From Chiua virens (taxonomy: Eukaryota; Basidiomycota; Agaricomycetes; Boletales; Boletaceae), in NCBI GenBank assembly GCA_019787685.1, contig JAHNUO010000001.1:3520023-3584022 (forward strand): 64,000 bases of DNA, in the 5' to 3' direction. The notes below the pieces were generated by a model, which saw nothing but the letters and a program-made list of their open reading frames with translations, did no database searches and was not told the origin of the DNA. How positions within the stretch are numbered: the stretch's first letter is position 1; each line of letters starts with the position of its first letter. A program made the translations under genes and the position numbers. Below, in pieces: positions 32,958 to 45,700 of the stretch.

Positions 32958-34002
32958 ATGAAACCTGTCGTCGATTGCAAATCCCACACGGCAGCATGCC
33001 CCGCCGTAGCTGACATGAGCAAACTCCTGGAATTGGTGTCGACCGTCGACTTTAGTAGCGACTCGTACAATGATCAAGTCCACCGAGACATCTATGGTTG
33101 CGTTCACTTCTTACTACTACAAAGTTTGTCGCTAACCTGCCTTCTCGCAGACCTCGTCGAAATCCGTTGCTTCCAGTCAGTCGGACCTCTCGCTGTGCCC
33201 CCCTCGCTCGTCTTTTACACCGCTCGAAATATACTCTCACCTTCTTTCATCCTTGGTCAAATTCCCGACTTGTTCAACCTCCTCACTTCGATCGAAACCT
33301 TTCGCCGATTTGCCGTGCTCAAAGCTGGTGAAGCGCTCGGTTGGCAACGCTATTACGAGATTGAGAAGACTCACGGACATGCTGAGGACGTCAGACTGCT
33401 CGAAGTGAGTGAAGTGCACACACTCCAATGTTTCATAGACAGCGCGGATGCACAACGCAATGAGTACATTGTATTGGTCCAAAGTCTCGTTCCACTTGTG
33501 AGTGATTCCACTTTGTGTTATCCGCAAATGTATTGTTGACCCTACAGTATATTCATTACTTATGGACAGCCGGCGAATCGTGCCTGCTGCCACAGAGGCT
33601 CAACGATTTCTTCCCCGGATCCATGGGTGTTGAAACACCCTCCAGCTTGCTCTTTCATGACGATCTTTCCGATGACGAGAAGGAAATTTTTGGACAACTC
33701 AGACTGGCTTGCAAGGGATGGTTCAATTTGGTCTTAGACTGGCAGGAAAAGCGAAGGGAAAATTGCCAGCAAAAGGGGTGCGTGTGTTGGGCCTATATTG
33801 TAGCAGCATGTTCTAAACTTGATTAACGCGCAGGCAGACCGAGGAACAAGTGGACGAGAGTTTCAAGAATGATTTTCATGCAGTATTTCCACAACCCTTT
33901 CAGTCACTCCAGTTAGTGCAGAACGTCGAGGATTACATGAAGAAGGTCGAAACCATGATTGGGGAACTTGAAAAATGGTTCTCCCCGAGAAGTAACATGT
34001 AA
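32958..34002 (+). CDS. Small multi-exon gene of unknown function
   Basis: It starts at ATG 32,958 or the later ATG 33,016 (MSKLLELVSTVDFSSDSYND). Introns with good borders are 33,096-33,149 (branch-like GCTAACC, end CTCGCAG), about 33,500-33,548 (GTGAGT...CTACAG) and about 33,781-33,834 (GTGCGT...GCGCAG). Exon text includes VEIRCFQSVGPLAVPPSLVF, FNLLTSIETFRRFAVLKAGE, EALGWQRYYEIEKTHG and a C-terminal helical stretch VEDYMKKVETMIGELEKWF ending at 34,002. It encodes about 270 residues, probably soluble and helical. No family is recognised. Confidence 0.6.
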
Positions 34003-34282
34003 CTAGGGTCGCCTATGCTGCCTCACGTGCGGTGCACATGTAGGACGTGGCAGTATGTAAAAATGTTGAGTGGGAGAATGTCGTAGAGCTGAAATAGAGG
34101 GCTACCAGGCGGATGGACTCGTGAATGGCATGCAATGGTCAATTATACACTGCTTTGCTGAGAGTTCGTCAAAAAGCTTTATTCAGTCCCTCTTGCAGTG
34201 AAATACCATAGACTACTACCGTATTTTGTATTTCCTGCGCTACTCCCTGTAGCAATGTCAGAGGTGGTCGCTTGCATGCAAC
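34003..34282. other. Convergent intergenic region
   Basis: A short gap between the 3' ends of the plus-strand unknown gene and the minus-strand SNF2-like gene. It presumably holds both terminators; no specific signal is assigned. Confidence 0.4.
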
Positions 34283-37200
34283 CTAAAGAGTGTCCCAGTT
34301 GGTGTTAAGCAGCTTTCTAGGTGGTTTTTCATTCCCATGACTATTACTTCCACTGGTTTTTTCACTTGAGGACCAGACCGTTCTCGCATGTCGACGTCGC
34401 GGTGGGCTATCTGGGGATGATATCGCCTCACGACTTCGCTTCATGCTGGACTTCACAGCTAGCCTTGTGTCCAATTCCGGATCCTCGTTATCACCTTCGG
34501 CAAGGCAAATAAAGTCTGGTTCAGATCGGTCGCTGGGTCCAGCGGTCCCGACCGTGAGCGCCTCAGCTATTCTAGCTATCCCACCTAGTGACCAAATGCC
34601 CAGCACCAAAGAATTCGACACTCACGAACTACGGATGTAGATGATTCATAGATATCTGGGTTGCCTTGGTGGTCGGGTGTCTCTGTGGGGTTTCAGTGTC
34701 GGTGTTGATCGTCATGCGGGAACTGTGTGTACTGCACACCTGCTACGGGAACTTTCTGTTTGCCAGTTGCGATCGAGCGTTTGCCTTTTCTAGTGCTCGT
34801 TTCGGATGCCATTGATTTGGCTTCCACCTCATCACTTGAGTCCGCTCCTGCCCTGTCTGAAAGGAACTCTTCTACGAGAGGTATTCCAGACGTGAGGAGC
34901 GTCTTTATGTCTGTACGCATAGATGTTAAGGGCTACATTAGAAACATCTAAAGACGAACCTCTTCCATGGCGCGTAGCTAGAAATTGCTCCAGCATGGAG
35001 CCCTTGCCTTGTGCGTAGTCTGTCATCAGGCAATCCACTGTCTGGTCGCAGACCATATTGTAGACAACAACAGCCTCAGTCTGTCCAAGGCGCCAGGCAC
35101 GCCCAATGATTTGATTCACCAGCATTCGAGACCAGCATTGATCCTGCATGGGGGTAAGAAAAGGCTGTCCTGTGTCAAATTTGACCTACAAAGAGTATAA
35201 CCACCGTCGCGGCAGTCAGGTTGAGGCCGACGGCACCAACATTCGACAAAAGGAGCACGCGGCAATTTGCATCTGTCTGGAAGGCCACGATAGTCTGATC
35301 GCACTGTTCTGCACTTTGTGTCCCGTTTACTGCGACCGCATCAGTTCCGTACAGCTTCAGTATCTGAAAAAGGTGAGAATAATCATGAGATGACAAGTTT
35401 TCGCTCTGGCAGTTTTCACTTACTGAAAGTATCAATGGTGCCATCATTGCAAATTCGTGATAGATCAGGATCTTTCGGGATCCCGACCTTGAGTGAGACA
35501 TCTGTATTCCTCCGTCTGGTTCAAGCGGTGTCCAGAGAAGGCAGGGCGATGCGTCCGCGCCAGGGTTGGGTACCCATGGCCGATTCAGGATGGGCTTGTC
35601 ACTACCATCAGCAATGCATGGGGAGTTGGGATGCTGGTCAAATGAAACGGCCGTCAGTGAGTTTGTAGACAGATGATGGCAAACCAATGCCACCAGCATG
35701 TCGGCTTTTGTCGATCGGACTTCCGAGTATCCGGCCAGAGAGGAAACGACAGGATAAGTTGGAGATTCATGGAAGGGAAAGGCAGCTTTGGTGCGTCCTT
35801 CGAGATAGAATTTCTGAGGGAGTATATCAGGAGCCGCATGATGCAGAAAGAGGGGGCTTGCCGTGTTGAGACCCTCTCCATCCTCAACTGCTGCAAGTGC
35901 GTCTCTACCAGAAGTTCGATGGTCAGCACGGGCCAGACAGGGCGTGTGCAAGACCTACCCACTGCTGAATCCGTCGAGGACCTTTCGGATTATCCCCAAT
36001 TCCTCCTCGGTGAGTACGAGCTTCGCGAGAACCATCTTGTAAGGCGGTAAAGAATCGTTAATCATTCTACCATCGTATCGCTTTGACTCCACTGTACGAC
36101 GTATTACACTGTCACCATAGCATGCACGAATGTAGACAATCCACTCGCTGTGCACCTTGCGCACTCTCTGGATGGAATCCGGTACCACTTGAGTGGGCTC
36201 AACATCCCCGCCAATCATGGTGGCAACGGTCTTTTCTGCGGAAATAGCTTTGTCTTGCCGAGTTATGCCCCTGCGTGCGGACCTTATCTTCTTCAGGAAC
36301 TCCTTCTCCCGCTCGTCGGCACCTCTCCCACAAAACTGGGGAATGCGGAGCAACCTTCCAAGGTTGCATAAATCCTGTGCAACAGGGTTGTTTTGTCAAT
36401 GCACGGGAGAAGGTATAATTGCTCGCTTACGCTTACCTGAGGCGAGGTGAAGAGCGGGGTGGCCGTGAGGAGTAGAGGAAGTCTCGTAGATTTTGTAAGA
36501 TCCAGGGCAACATACCAGTTGGCACCGGTGTTTCGAAACACATGAGCCTCGTCAACGACTACCGTAGAGAATGTGCGGTTCGCAGAAATAAAATTTCCGT
36601 ATAGCACTGGAAGCTTGACGTGACGTTCCTCATCAGTCGCCTTGTTCGCATTTCTACCTCTACGTTTCCCGCGCACATCGAAGGCTCTCCCAAATGTTGT
36701 CATAACCTGAGTGAATATGAAAACCACTCCGCATGAAGCTGGCGATATGGCATCAACTTACTGAGTGAGGGACAATAATGATTCGGTTGATAAATGGCGT
36801 CCTTGAGGTTTTCCAGTCCCCCTCCCAAAATTGAGCGAATTGTGATTCCGCGGTGGGGAAGACGTAAATTTCTATTCTTCCAGGAACGAAGAAGGTGCGG
36901 AGTTCGGTAACCCACTGGCAAACTAGTGAATTGCCGACAAGAATAACATGGGGAAGGTCGTCAATCACGGTCCGCCCTGCAAAGCACCGTTGTCTTTCTG
37001 CGACAAATGTCAGCAACCCTGCGAACATCTGAAGTGAAAGGGTCACCTATTATCGGGGCAAACCTGACTTCAGTGCCAAGGATGTCAGGCTGAAGTAGCT
37101 TGCCTCCAACCCTACGGCCCGCCGCTGCTTCCTGTCCATAGAATGCATCGATAATGAAGGCAATGACACCCATCGCAAGAGCAGTCTTGCCCACTCCGAC

Positions 37201-38677
37201 TGCATCAGCGATGAGGATGCCGGGTAGCCCAGTTTCGACTGGCTCAGCAGAGAATGCCTTGTCGATGACAGATGCAACGCCGACAAGCTGGTGCCAGAGC
37301 AGGCGCAGGGGCTTCATGTCAGGGTTTGAGGACGAAAACTGCTTGGCATTATCGTCATCCCAAGCGCACAAGCCTGACAGAGATCGAAACTTGGAGAACA
37401 GTGTGGGGCTACCATCTGGAAAGTTTGTGAGCGAGGACAGCGCTTCTTCAGAGTGGTGTGCAAACTGTGCAACACCTAAATCCGCGAGATCCTCCCACGC
37501 CTCCTGTATTCCTGCGTCGGAATTAAGGACACATTGCAGGTGCCCACCGTCGGCAGCTTTCAGGCCAAACAGTTGCACATAAGTGGCCCAAATCTCTTCG
37601 ATATCACCAGTTGCTGCAGCTGCGATATGTTTCACACGTGCCATCCGGCGCTTTCCACGAGGTTCTGTGTATACAGTTGCGTTAGAGAGGGAGAGGGGAT
37701 ATCCACGAGTTGGTACTCACTGCTGTCTGACTCTGTTCCAGCCTCCTCAGGTAGCAGCAAGGTACCGCGCGGTAGTTTCCTCGCCATATTGATTGCAGTC
37801 TGTAGTATAGCCTCAAGTCCCCCCATCATCTCACGCACGCCGTCCTCTGCCTCTTCTTCCTTTGGAAACCAGTATATCGTGTCCTTGTAGGCATGCAGGG
37901 CCTTGATTGCAGCTTGAACTTCCACGGCACTCGGCTCTTCCTTTCTCTCGACATCTAAGGTACAGAGCCGCACTCAACCCAACTGACTGGTATATGACAC
38001 CACAGCTTACCAGCAAAGGTGGATTGGGCTTTAAGCTTCCTGCTTGAAAGCGTCTTCACCGCCCGCAGGTACTTCTTCCTCTGGCGTTCCCACTCGTGGT
38101 GGATCAGATCAGCCACCGCCTCCTTGAACTCCCCGACAACCCTCGCACTTGCAAGACAGTTCTCGCCAAAGACTGCGCATGCGATGGCGTCGATTGCACC
38201 GTCGGCATCAGTCCGTGAAGGAAAATCATCAAGCTTGTTCTTGCGACTCCAAATGAGAGCATGCGGAGACAACTCCTCGTTTTCAAGGGCCTTCTGGACG
38301 CGAAGGTATATATCTGGATTGAATTTGTGAGCGCCATGCCATTTCAGAAGGGCTGCATATCCAGCTGGATGCCGCCTGCCCTCGATGATCGACTGTTTGG
38401 CCCTGCCACCTCGCGCATTTTGAAGTGCGGAGATCATTGAATTGATGGATTCCCGCTCAGTGTCAATGAGGACGGGATTTGGCTCCTGGAATAGCCTTTC
38501 CGTCAGATGCCAGAATTCACCCTGGGACTCGTCGGCAAAAATATCCTCCGGGCGATCCAGAAGAGCAATGAGAATCAACGTTTGCATTTTCATCGCCATG
38601 TTGTGGATGTGAGAGACTGGGGGATGCGGGTGCGCTGGAGTGGTGTCGGTCAAGCCTTTTTTTCGGAACTTACACAT
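34283..38677 (-). CDS. SNF2-family helicase-like ATPase
   Basis: A multi-exon gene on the minus strand. The N-terminal 240 residues are helical and unassigned; the start is MCKFRKK (38,677) or MAMKMQTLIL (38,599). Then come motif I ILIADAVGVGKTALAMG near 37,200, motif II VVVDEAHVFRNTG near 36,550, motif III LLLTATPLF near 36,460, the second helicase lobe with ILIYHEFAMMAPLIL (about 35,440), VLLLSNVGAVGLNLTAAT (about 35,210) and motif VI NQIIGRAWRLGQT near 35,100. The C-terminal tail is basic and Ser-rich (KRSREAISSPDSPPRRRHAR), likely nuclear. This order is that of SNF2 remodelling ATPases. Exon joins were not all traced. It lies about 29 kb from the chromosome end. Confidence 0.85.
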
Positions 38678-40306
38678 ATTTTATGGCTGCCTACGTAAAG
38701 TGAGGTCGATCGGGCGGAGTATTCTAGCCCCGATTTCGGAACATTCCAGACCCAGGAGTCTGCAGAAACTTCTTTCTTTCTTCATTTGAAGTCAGATAAG
38801 CGGTCGCCATCGCACGCTACGCAACCCACCGAATCGAGTGTACCCTTTCCTCGACTGAGCGGGCCCTCGGCTAGAGGTAGCAACGACCCGAGGTTCCCAG
38901 AGCATTTCCAAGAATGACCCGGACTGCGAACACACCACGATGGAGTGCTCGTGAATGGTTTTTTTTTTTTTTTTGAGAGAGAGAGAGTCCAGGGGGACCG
39001 GGAAGAACGGTACTGAGAGCAAGGCGGCGAGCGCTTTCAACAGCCTGCAATTTCCAACGATTTCCAAAGACTGTCCTGGTCGACTCGTAAATATCAGGTG
39101 AAAGCTCGAATCTGGCCGTCACACACCATTCCACGCCAAATTTTGCAAGCGAATGTAGAGGGGAGTGACGACTTCATAGTAGATAGTTGCAGCCAGAATG
39201 CAATCCAGGTTAGGTTACGGTTCAGTCGGAACGTGGACAGTCCAAGGAACGGCAGAATGGTGGTAGCATCACTCTAGCCTTGAATCTTCTCTTGTAGGGC
39301 AGCGAGCTGGATACTCCCTGCTCCGGCGGTGTCCTGTGCTCTCCAGCCCATCGGAGGAGAGAAAACTGAGTGAGAAAAAATAAAACTCCATCGCGAAATA
39401 GGCAGTGATATCGTCTCAAACAGAACTGCCTCTTCTGCCTCGGTTCTTCCCTTGTTCCCACTTGCCAGGCCAGGGCCATCGTAGAGCGAACCTGGATTGC
39501 CATCGACTGTGCTCACAAGAGGATTTGTTTGTTTCTAGCCATGCGTGAAGGTACGAGATTGAGAGTTCAACGAACGGTCAGTTGAAACAGAGTTGGTCAA
39601 ATAGTGAGCGTAGTGAGGGGACTACGGACCGAAGATCGACGAAGGGATGCAGAGTAAGAGTCTGTTGGTGGATGGCTGATACGGATGACATCCATGATGA
39701 CAGTGCAGAATACTCTAGAGTGGAATAGGTCACGATCAGATCAAGTTGCAAGCCAAATTACAGTAACTGCAACGCACGAGCGGATAAACGTCAAATTCGA
39801 TCATGTCTTGCGTTAGATGTGATTTACCATATTGGCATTTACTACTCATGCACCCTTCAAGTGGCGCCGACATAGTCAAACGAAAAAAACATCGAGTGCA
39901 ATCAGAACGGAACCTGAGCGAGATAACTACTCCTACCTTCAATTACTGTAATTTTAGAATTTTAAGAGAGCGACAAATTGGATTCTACAGCAAACGACAA
40001 TACCCAGATTCTGGGTGACTCAAAACGATTGGTGCACTAATCATAATAAGAGTGATCTTGTAAGAGAGCAATAAGCGCATACAATAAGTAACAAGGATTG
40101 GGGAAGAAGAAAAAAGATTGTGTGAATTTCCGGGTATTAAATAGTGAGTGCTAATTTTGGACACGTGACTTTGACCGAATCGAGTATGACAGATCAGCAG
40201 ATTGGTTGTTCCGGGGAGCCGGAAGGTGAGCCCAGGCTGGCTCACCTTCTGCTGGGCTCATCCCAGGGTCACTGATCAGCCATTGCACTGGCATCACGAC
40301 GCAACG
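38678..40306. other. Intergenic region, 1.6 kb
   Basis: No gene supported. A T19 run followed by GA repeats lies at about 38,957-38,987. Some minus-strand frames near 39,222-39,516 are open but show no domain or splice pattern. Confidence 0.4.
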
Positions 40307-40681
40307 ATGTGTCTGGTTGACGACTACGATAAGCTCGACAAACAACCTTTCACTCTGGAATACGACTGTGAATCGCCAGCCGAGGACACTGAGGGGTCTG
40401 AAAGCAGTGACGACATATCCATGGACGAATCGGAGTCGAGCGACTCTGGAGAGGAGAGCGAGATTGAGGACGACGAAGACTCGAACATGGATGGCAATGC
40501 CCTGGATCAAACCGATGGCAAAGTGATCGATGACGAGCTCGCAGGCGAAATGGAAGAATACGGATACAGTGGACTCAATCAGGTGCTGGACAAGGGCGGA
40601 GAGGAGTTTGGCGGTGGAGGTGCGCCGGATCCAGAGGATGGCAAAGTCTTGGACAATGGTTTCGAATATGCAGATTTTTGA
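40307..40681 (+). CDS. Small acidic protein ORF, unknown
   Basis: From ATG 40,307 (MCLVDDYDKLDKQPF) to TGA 40,681, 124 residues. It is very rich in Asp, Glu and Ser (e.g. ESSDSGEESEIEDDEDSN) with a Gly-rich patch near the end (GGEEFGGGGAPDPEDG). An upstream in-frame extension to 40,202 exists. No domain is recognised. Intrinsically disordered acidic proteins of this kind are hard to tell from chance; the unbroken frame is moderate support. Confidence 0.4.
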   Translation: MCLVDDYDKLDKQPFTLEYDCESPAEDTEGSESSDDISMDESESSDSGEESEIEDDEDSNMDGNALDQTDGKVIDDELAGEMEEYGYSGLNQVLDKGGEEFGGGGAPDPEDGKVLDNGFEYADF

Positions 40682-40759
40682 CTCGACAGATCACGATATA
40701 TATTGCTCCTCACGCGATAAGCTTTACTATTTATTTAACCACCGAAACACCAAGGTTGT

Positions 40760-40914
40760 GCTAGTCCTCGCAAGGCCTGGGACGGACACGAGAGGATCCT
40801 GCTAGTCCTAGCGAGACCTGGGATGGACGCGAGAAGAGCTTGCTAGTCCTCGCAAGGCCTGGGACGGATGCGAGAGGATCTTGCTAGTCCTAGCGAGACC
40901 TGGGACGGATGAGC
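40760..40914. repeat. 41-bp tandem repeat, about 3.8 copies
   Basis: Copies begin GCTAGTCCT at 40,760, 40,801, 40,842 and 40,883, exactly 41 bp apart. Odd copies read CGCAAGGCCTGGGACGG and even copies AGCGAGACCTGGGA, so the higher-order unit is 82 bp. It lies next to the truncation point of the DUF2235 copy at 40,951. Confidence 0.95.
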
Positions 40915-40950
40915 TCGGTCTTATGAAAAGTTTGATCAATTTGTGCAATT

Positions 40951-41708
40951 TAAATGCCAGAGTTACCAAACGCCAACGAAGTGCACTCTCAGGTCTCTCC
41001 AGGAAAATGTGTTCTTGAAGTGCCTAGCGATCTCTCTTGTCTTCCGCTCTCCCGAACGAATTGCTTTGAAATAATCATAAGCCCTGCCAAAAAGCGTAAT
41101 GTTTGTCCAGTCCGTGTACGGACAAAACAGCAACTTACGCTCCGATCTGTTTCTCCGCTGGGGTCCTTATCAATCCAACCTGATATACACGTTCCAGTCC
41201 AAGTGAATGACTCAAAAACGTATCCACCCATACCTCGTGTATCATTCCCGCCAGAACCCATACTTGATATGCACCTCGAGAGAAGCCTGATACCATCACC
41301 ATTAGCTGCGTGCAGTGTGAAGATAACCTATTTTACCGAATAAATAAATTTGATCCCCATCTTCATACTTATCTGCTAGCCAACGATATGCATCCTTGAC
41401 AATCTCTTCTATGCTCCTGTGATCATACATTTCATTACCTTACAGTGTTGGGAATCATGACAAGTATGTACGAACCATCCAAATGCCATGTCAAGTTTTT
41501 CTGAGATTCCTCGCAAATGAGGACGCGTGCCAATTCCACTGGAATAGTATGCAATTTGTTTTGGACTTGCCGCTTGCTGATCGATCTTGGCGAACAGTTT
41601 GACTACATTGGTATTCTGACAAAAGTAGTCGTTAGAGACACTATAGAGCCAGCGTGTAGACATTACCTCTTCCCCGAATTTGTTACAAGTGCCGTCGATG
41701 CACACCAC
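40951..41708 (-). pseudogene. DUF2235 hydrolase gene, copy 1, 3'-truncated main part
   Basis: On the minus strand it resumes VCIDGTCNKFGEE after the transposon, then intron 1 (GTAATG...TTTGTCAG, about 51 nt), NTNVVKLFAKIDQQAASPK, YYSSGIGTRPHLRGISEKLD and GGYVFESFTWTGTCISGW. This is the DUF2235 alpha/beta-hydrolase family. It matches 62,100-62,830 closely. Similarity stops at about 40,951, losing the C-terminal half of the domain including the CHSDVGG segment. Its 5' end is stranded 15.9 kb away at 57,610-57,759. It cannot make a full protein. Confidence 0.85.
41700..41708. other. Target-site duplication GCACACCAC (left)
   Basis: GCACACCAC precedes the left terminus and is repeated at 57,610-57,618 after the right terminus. 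The uninterrupted paralogue (about 62,816) has it once. If the terminal A/T of the inverted repeats is assigned to the flank, the duplication is 11 bp, TGCACACCACA. Confidence 0.95.
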
Positions 41709-42083
41709 ACTTCAGTCACCTACTTAAGGGTACCTCTTAGGTCCTTCTTTCTCTATCTTGGGTCTGACCTAAGAGGCACTTATAGGGGGGGAATTCCCAA
41801 CAGTAAGGGCAAAGTGAATGCCCAAGGGCATTTGTATGTCACTCAAGTGATCTTCCCAAAGCAATTCCCAAAGGATATTCCCAATGCCCATTGGGAATTC
41901 CCAATATGGGGTGTCAGGGGTCCTCAGAGGCCTGCTTTACCATAATTGTAATATAGAGTGCTGTGTAACCATAATTAATATCTATGTGCACATATAGAGT
42001 ACCCCCCCATTCCTCTAATTCTAGCACCATGAAGTTGTTTGCCTGATTCATAACCCACCTGTTTGTGCAGATTGAGTATCTGA
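41709..42083 (+). repeat. Left terminal inverted repeat
   Basis: It matches the inverse of 57,233-57,609 with only a few differences (for example TCTATGTGC against TCTGTGTGC). It contains internal palindromes such as CCCATTGGG and GGGAATTCCC and the inverted pair CCTCTTAGG...CCTAAGAGG. Confidence 0.95.
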
Positions 42084-42400
42084 CCCCTGTTTCTTCAATT
42101 TTAGCACTATGAAGTTGTTCACCTGATTCATAACCCACCTGTTTGTGCAGATTGAGTACCCCTGAGGCTCTTCCTCCAATTCTGGCATTATGAAGTTGTT
42201 TGCCCGATTCATAACCCACCTGTTTGTGCAGATTGAGTACCCCCCTCTTCCTCCAATTCTGGCATTATGAAGTTGTTCACCCGATTCATAACCCACCTGT
42301 TTGTGCAGATTGAGTACCCCCCTCTTCCTCCAATCCTAGCACTACGAAGTTGTTTACCCAATTCATAACCCACCTGTTTGTACAGATTGAGTATCCCCCC
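42005..42400 (-). repeat. Subterminal array of 75-80 bp repeats (left)
   Basis: About five copies of a unit containing CCACCTGTTTGTGCAGATTG and ATGAAGTTGTT, recurring near 42,055, 42,135, 42,220, 42,295 and 42,370. It is inverted relative to the array at 56,937-57,310. Confidence 0.9.
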
Positions 42401-42404
42401 TCAT

Positions 42405-42690
42405 GACTATGGGAATTCCCAATGAGTATGGATGGTGACCAGGGAAATTCCCCAAGCACTCTGGGAACTCCCCATGTCCTCTAGGAATTCCCATTGAGTA
42501 TGGATGGTGGCTAGGGGAATTCCCCAAGCACTCTGGGAACTCCCCATGTCCTCTGGGAATTCCCATTGAGTATGGATGGTGGATAGGGGAATTCCCACTG
42601 AGTATGGATGATGGCTAGGGGAATTCCCTAAAGTACTCTGGGACTTCCCAGTGAGTATAGGTTGGTGGCTAGGGGAATTCCCAAAGACAT
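42405..42690 (-). repeat. GGGAATTCCC palindrome array (left, short)
   Basis: The perfect 10-bp palindrome GGGAATTCCC occurs about six times, with near-copies between, each linked by GAGTATGGATGGTGG-type spacers. It is the shorter counterpart of the array at 55,918-56,930. Confidence 0.9.
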
Positions 42691-42758
42691 CTCATAATAT
42701 ATCTCTTTGGAGTAATTTACATTGGATAACTCATCATCATTGTCATTCAATTCTCTCA

Positions 42759-45700
42759 TCAGTGCATCTCCCAGTCATCACCTTGTCCATGGAGGTGATA
42801 CTCATAGGCTAATGCAACCTCCTCAGTTTCTGCCATTAGTTCAGTATCATCAATGCCAGCATCCCATAGTTTTGCTCCTGCCTCTTCCTCTTCCTCCTCC
42901 TCCTCACTCAACTCATCCTCCCCTATTCTATCTTCAGCACTATCCTAAATAGTAAGTTAGTATCAATACAAGCATTACAGAAAAAACCCTACCTTTTGAG
43001 TATGAGTAACTATAAAATCTGCTGAACATGTAAGCTTACAACAATCAGAGGTAAATACTCACCACAGGTAGTGTGTGATTGATGCATGGCAACTGCAGTG
43101 TGGTCAAGGGTAATGCTTGAGGGCCCCCAGCTATCTGGCATAGCCCAAGCACAAGGTATGTGACAAACTTGCATGTTCCATCTCACACACAGCCTACATA
43201 ATTCAATACCATGTAAATCTAATTGATAGAGATCATCCACACCTAGTATGCCAAAAATGAGCAATACAAGATTTGAAGAGATACACTTCTCACCAGCTTC
43301 ATCTCTTGCTTTTTGAAGACTGTTCCATTGCCCAATCATCCATTCTTGCAGAACACAGCGCTCACGGCAAAGTCTAGTTTCCTCCTCCACACAACGGTCA
43401 TATTCCAATAGGTAGCGAATACCCATGCGGACATTTTCATCAGCAAGCCACAGTGGGGGATTAGGGACAGCATCATCAAGACCTATATCTTGCCATATCT
43501 CATCATCAACATCCAACTGGAATATACCTTCACGAGATATAAAGGGTGGGGAAACTGCCCCCAGAGGAGCTGTGCCAGTATCAATCAGTGTCTGCAGCTG
43601 TTTGCAAAGGGTGTTGTAGTTGCTGACAAGCTTGAGGATGGTTGGCTCGCGTCGCTTAATAGCTGCTAGAACATTGTCCTGCAGTCTGTTCTCTATAGCA
43701 TTCAATCAGCTTCAGTACTAGTCCAGAGATGAACCAAAGAGACATACCATTGACCACAGCACGGTATGCACACTCCAACCGTTCAAGCTCAAACTTGCGT
43801 TGACAAAGCCTCTCCCGTATGCGAATTTTCACTGCACGGGCATTCATACGTATCTAGCATGAAGCACAATCAGTTCCTGGTTGACTCACAATTTTATTAC
43901 ACTTACCTGTAAATAGACGTCGCGCTTGAGTGCTGCAAGATTAGCTTGATCGGACACACCCAATGCTGCTCGGCGTTTTTTGATAAGATCAGTGGTGTTC
44001 AACAATTTGCGTCTTGCTTCGACAAGTTGAATGTTCATGTCGACAACATTACAGACATTGTCTGTGGCAAGTCTATGCTCCACATCATCAACAATAATTT
44101 GTTGATGCTCTAGAATCTTTTCGAGTGCTAGAATCCTGGCTATTTCTTCCTCACCCTTGTTCTTTGCTTGTCCTACAGACGACATTCAATTTCACGAACA
44201 AATGATAAGAAACAACATACGAGCTAGAGGTGCTGTTTGATGAGCAACTTGAGCTGCCCATTGAGCTCGAAGGGTGGATTCATCAATACACAGTAATGCG
44301 AGCGACTCAGATGTTGCTGCCTTCTTTTTTTGACAATGTGTCCACCGGCGTTGGAGCCATTCACCAAGACATTTGAGCGACCTGGCATGCAGGTGGCAAA
44401 CTTGACTGTCGAGTACAAACAACCGTTGATGAAACTGCAATGAGAAGAATGTTAATAGCCAAAGACTTCAAGACGACAATAAGACTCACCCCAGACACTC
44501 GAAGCACAGGGATGAGTGGTTTGAGGAAACTCCACAGACGCTCACACCCTTCTCCATCTGAGAGTCCGAAACCAACACGCTTTCGAGGGTGATAGACAAT
44601 TTGGCATGGCCATTGATGGCCATATGCATGAAATACGGAAATAGCAAAGCTAAGGTGGGAGAGAATTGTCCCTGACAGCAGTCCCCACTTCCTACAACTC
44701 CGTTCCAACTGACAGCCAATATCATAAAGTAGCCCTACTGACATGTCTGCAGGGAGATGGTCGAAGAGGCGCTGGAGGAGGACAAGAGCGTAATGTTGTT
44801 TTTCACCAGCAGATGTCATGTTGACAAGCCACAGCACACGATCATGGTGGCAAAGCATCGCCATAAGTCCAGTATCTGCAAAATACCGAGTGCTGGCCTT
44901 TTCACGTTTCTCATCGGCAGCAATGAACGAATCGCCACAAGCATCGAGGACAGATGTTGGAACCTTCATCCCATTCTCATACCTATCTTCTTCAGCAGCC
45001 GGCATGCGTGTTCTCTTCCGACGACCGTTGGCATGTCGACATTCCTCCACGTATGCTTCCATTGCTTTGGTATCAGACTCAGATATAAAAATAGTTTGTG
45101 TAGGATTAGGAGGATCCTCGATCGAATCATTACGAGCGTTGCGTGAGCGTTTCTGAGTGAAGCATGCATCAATGCATACAATGAGGTCAATGCTACAAAC
45201 TCGTGAACATGATGTATTTTCCTGGAGAAATAGAAACATACTGATTTGCATCACAATCACGTCTCCAATCCTTCCCTCCGAAACACAATGGACAGCGTGA
45301 CCGGAGGAATGTGCTGGGTTCTGTACGTTCGCTGTCCGACATATGCACATCACTATCATCCACAACAGGTGTTCGAGCAGAGACAAGGTCGGCCACATGT
45401 TCAGCAACCAAAGTGGTCAGGACAAAGTACCAATGATATGCTAGGCTGAATCGTCGCCTGAGATTACCCTGGCCAAAAAAGTCAAATTGTGGCATCCAGT
45501 GAGGAAATAACTGACCTCTGTCGCCAGCTTATATCCTCTGTCATTCAGAAAGGCTTCCAATGCCTCAGTCCAACCAGACATATTGGGTGACGTGCGGACA
45601 AATAAAGCCTTTACCAGCTCCAAAACACGGAAGTCAACAGCAAGGGAAGGCAACACTGGTGCACAACCAAAAAGGCCAATGGCGACCAGTTGTAGGGGTG

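Noticed and set aside
41700..41708. Calling the KDZ insertion a Mutator-like element because of its 9-bp duplication
   Set aside because: The target duplication length fits Mutator-like elements, but the only transposase of the element has KDZ, not MULE, motifs.
42048..42566. Minus-strand ORFs in the left arrays (MGYESGEQLH..., MGIPRGHGEF...)
   Set aside because: They are translations of the 75-80 bp and palindrome repeats; the right-hand array gives the same kind of frames in the other orientation.
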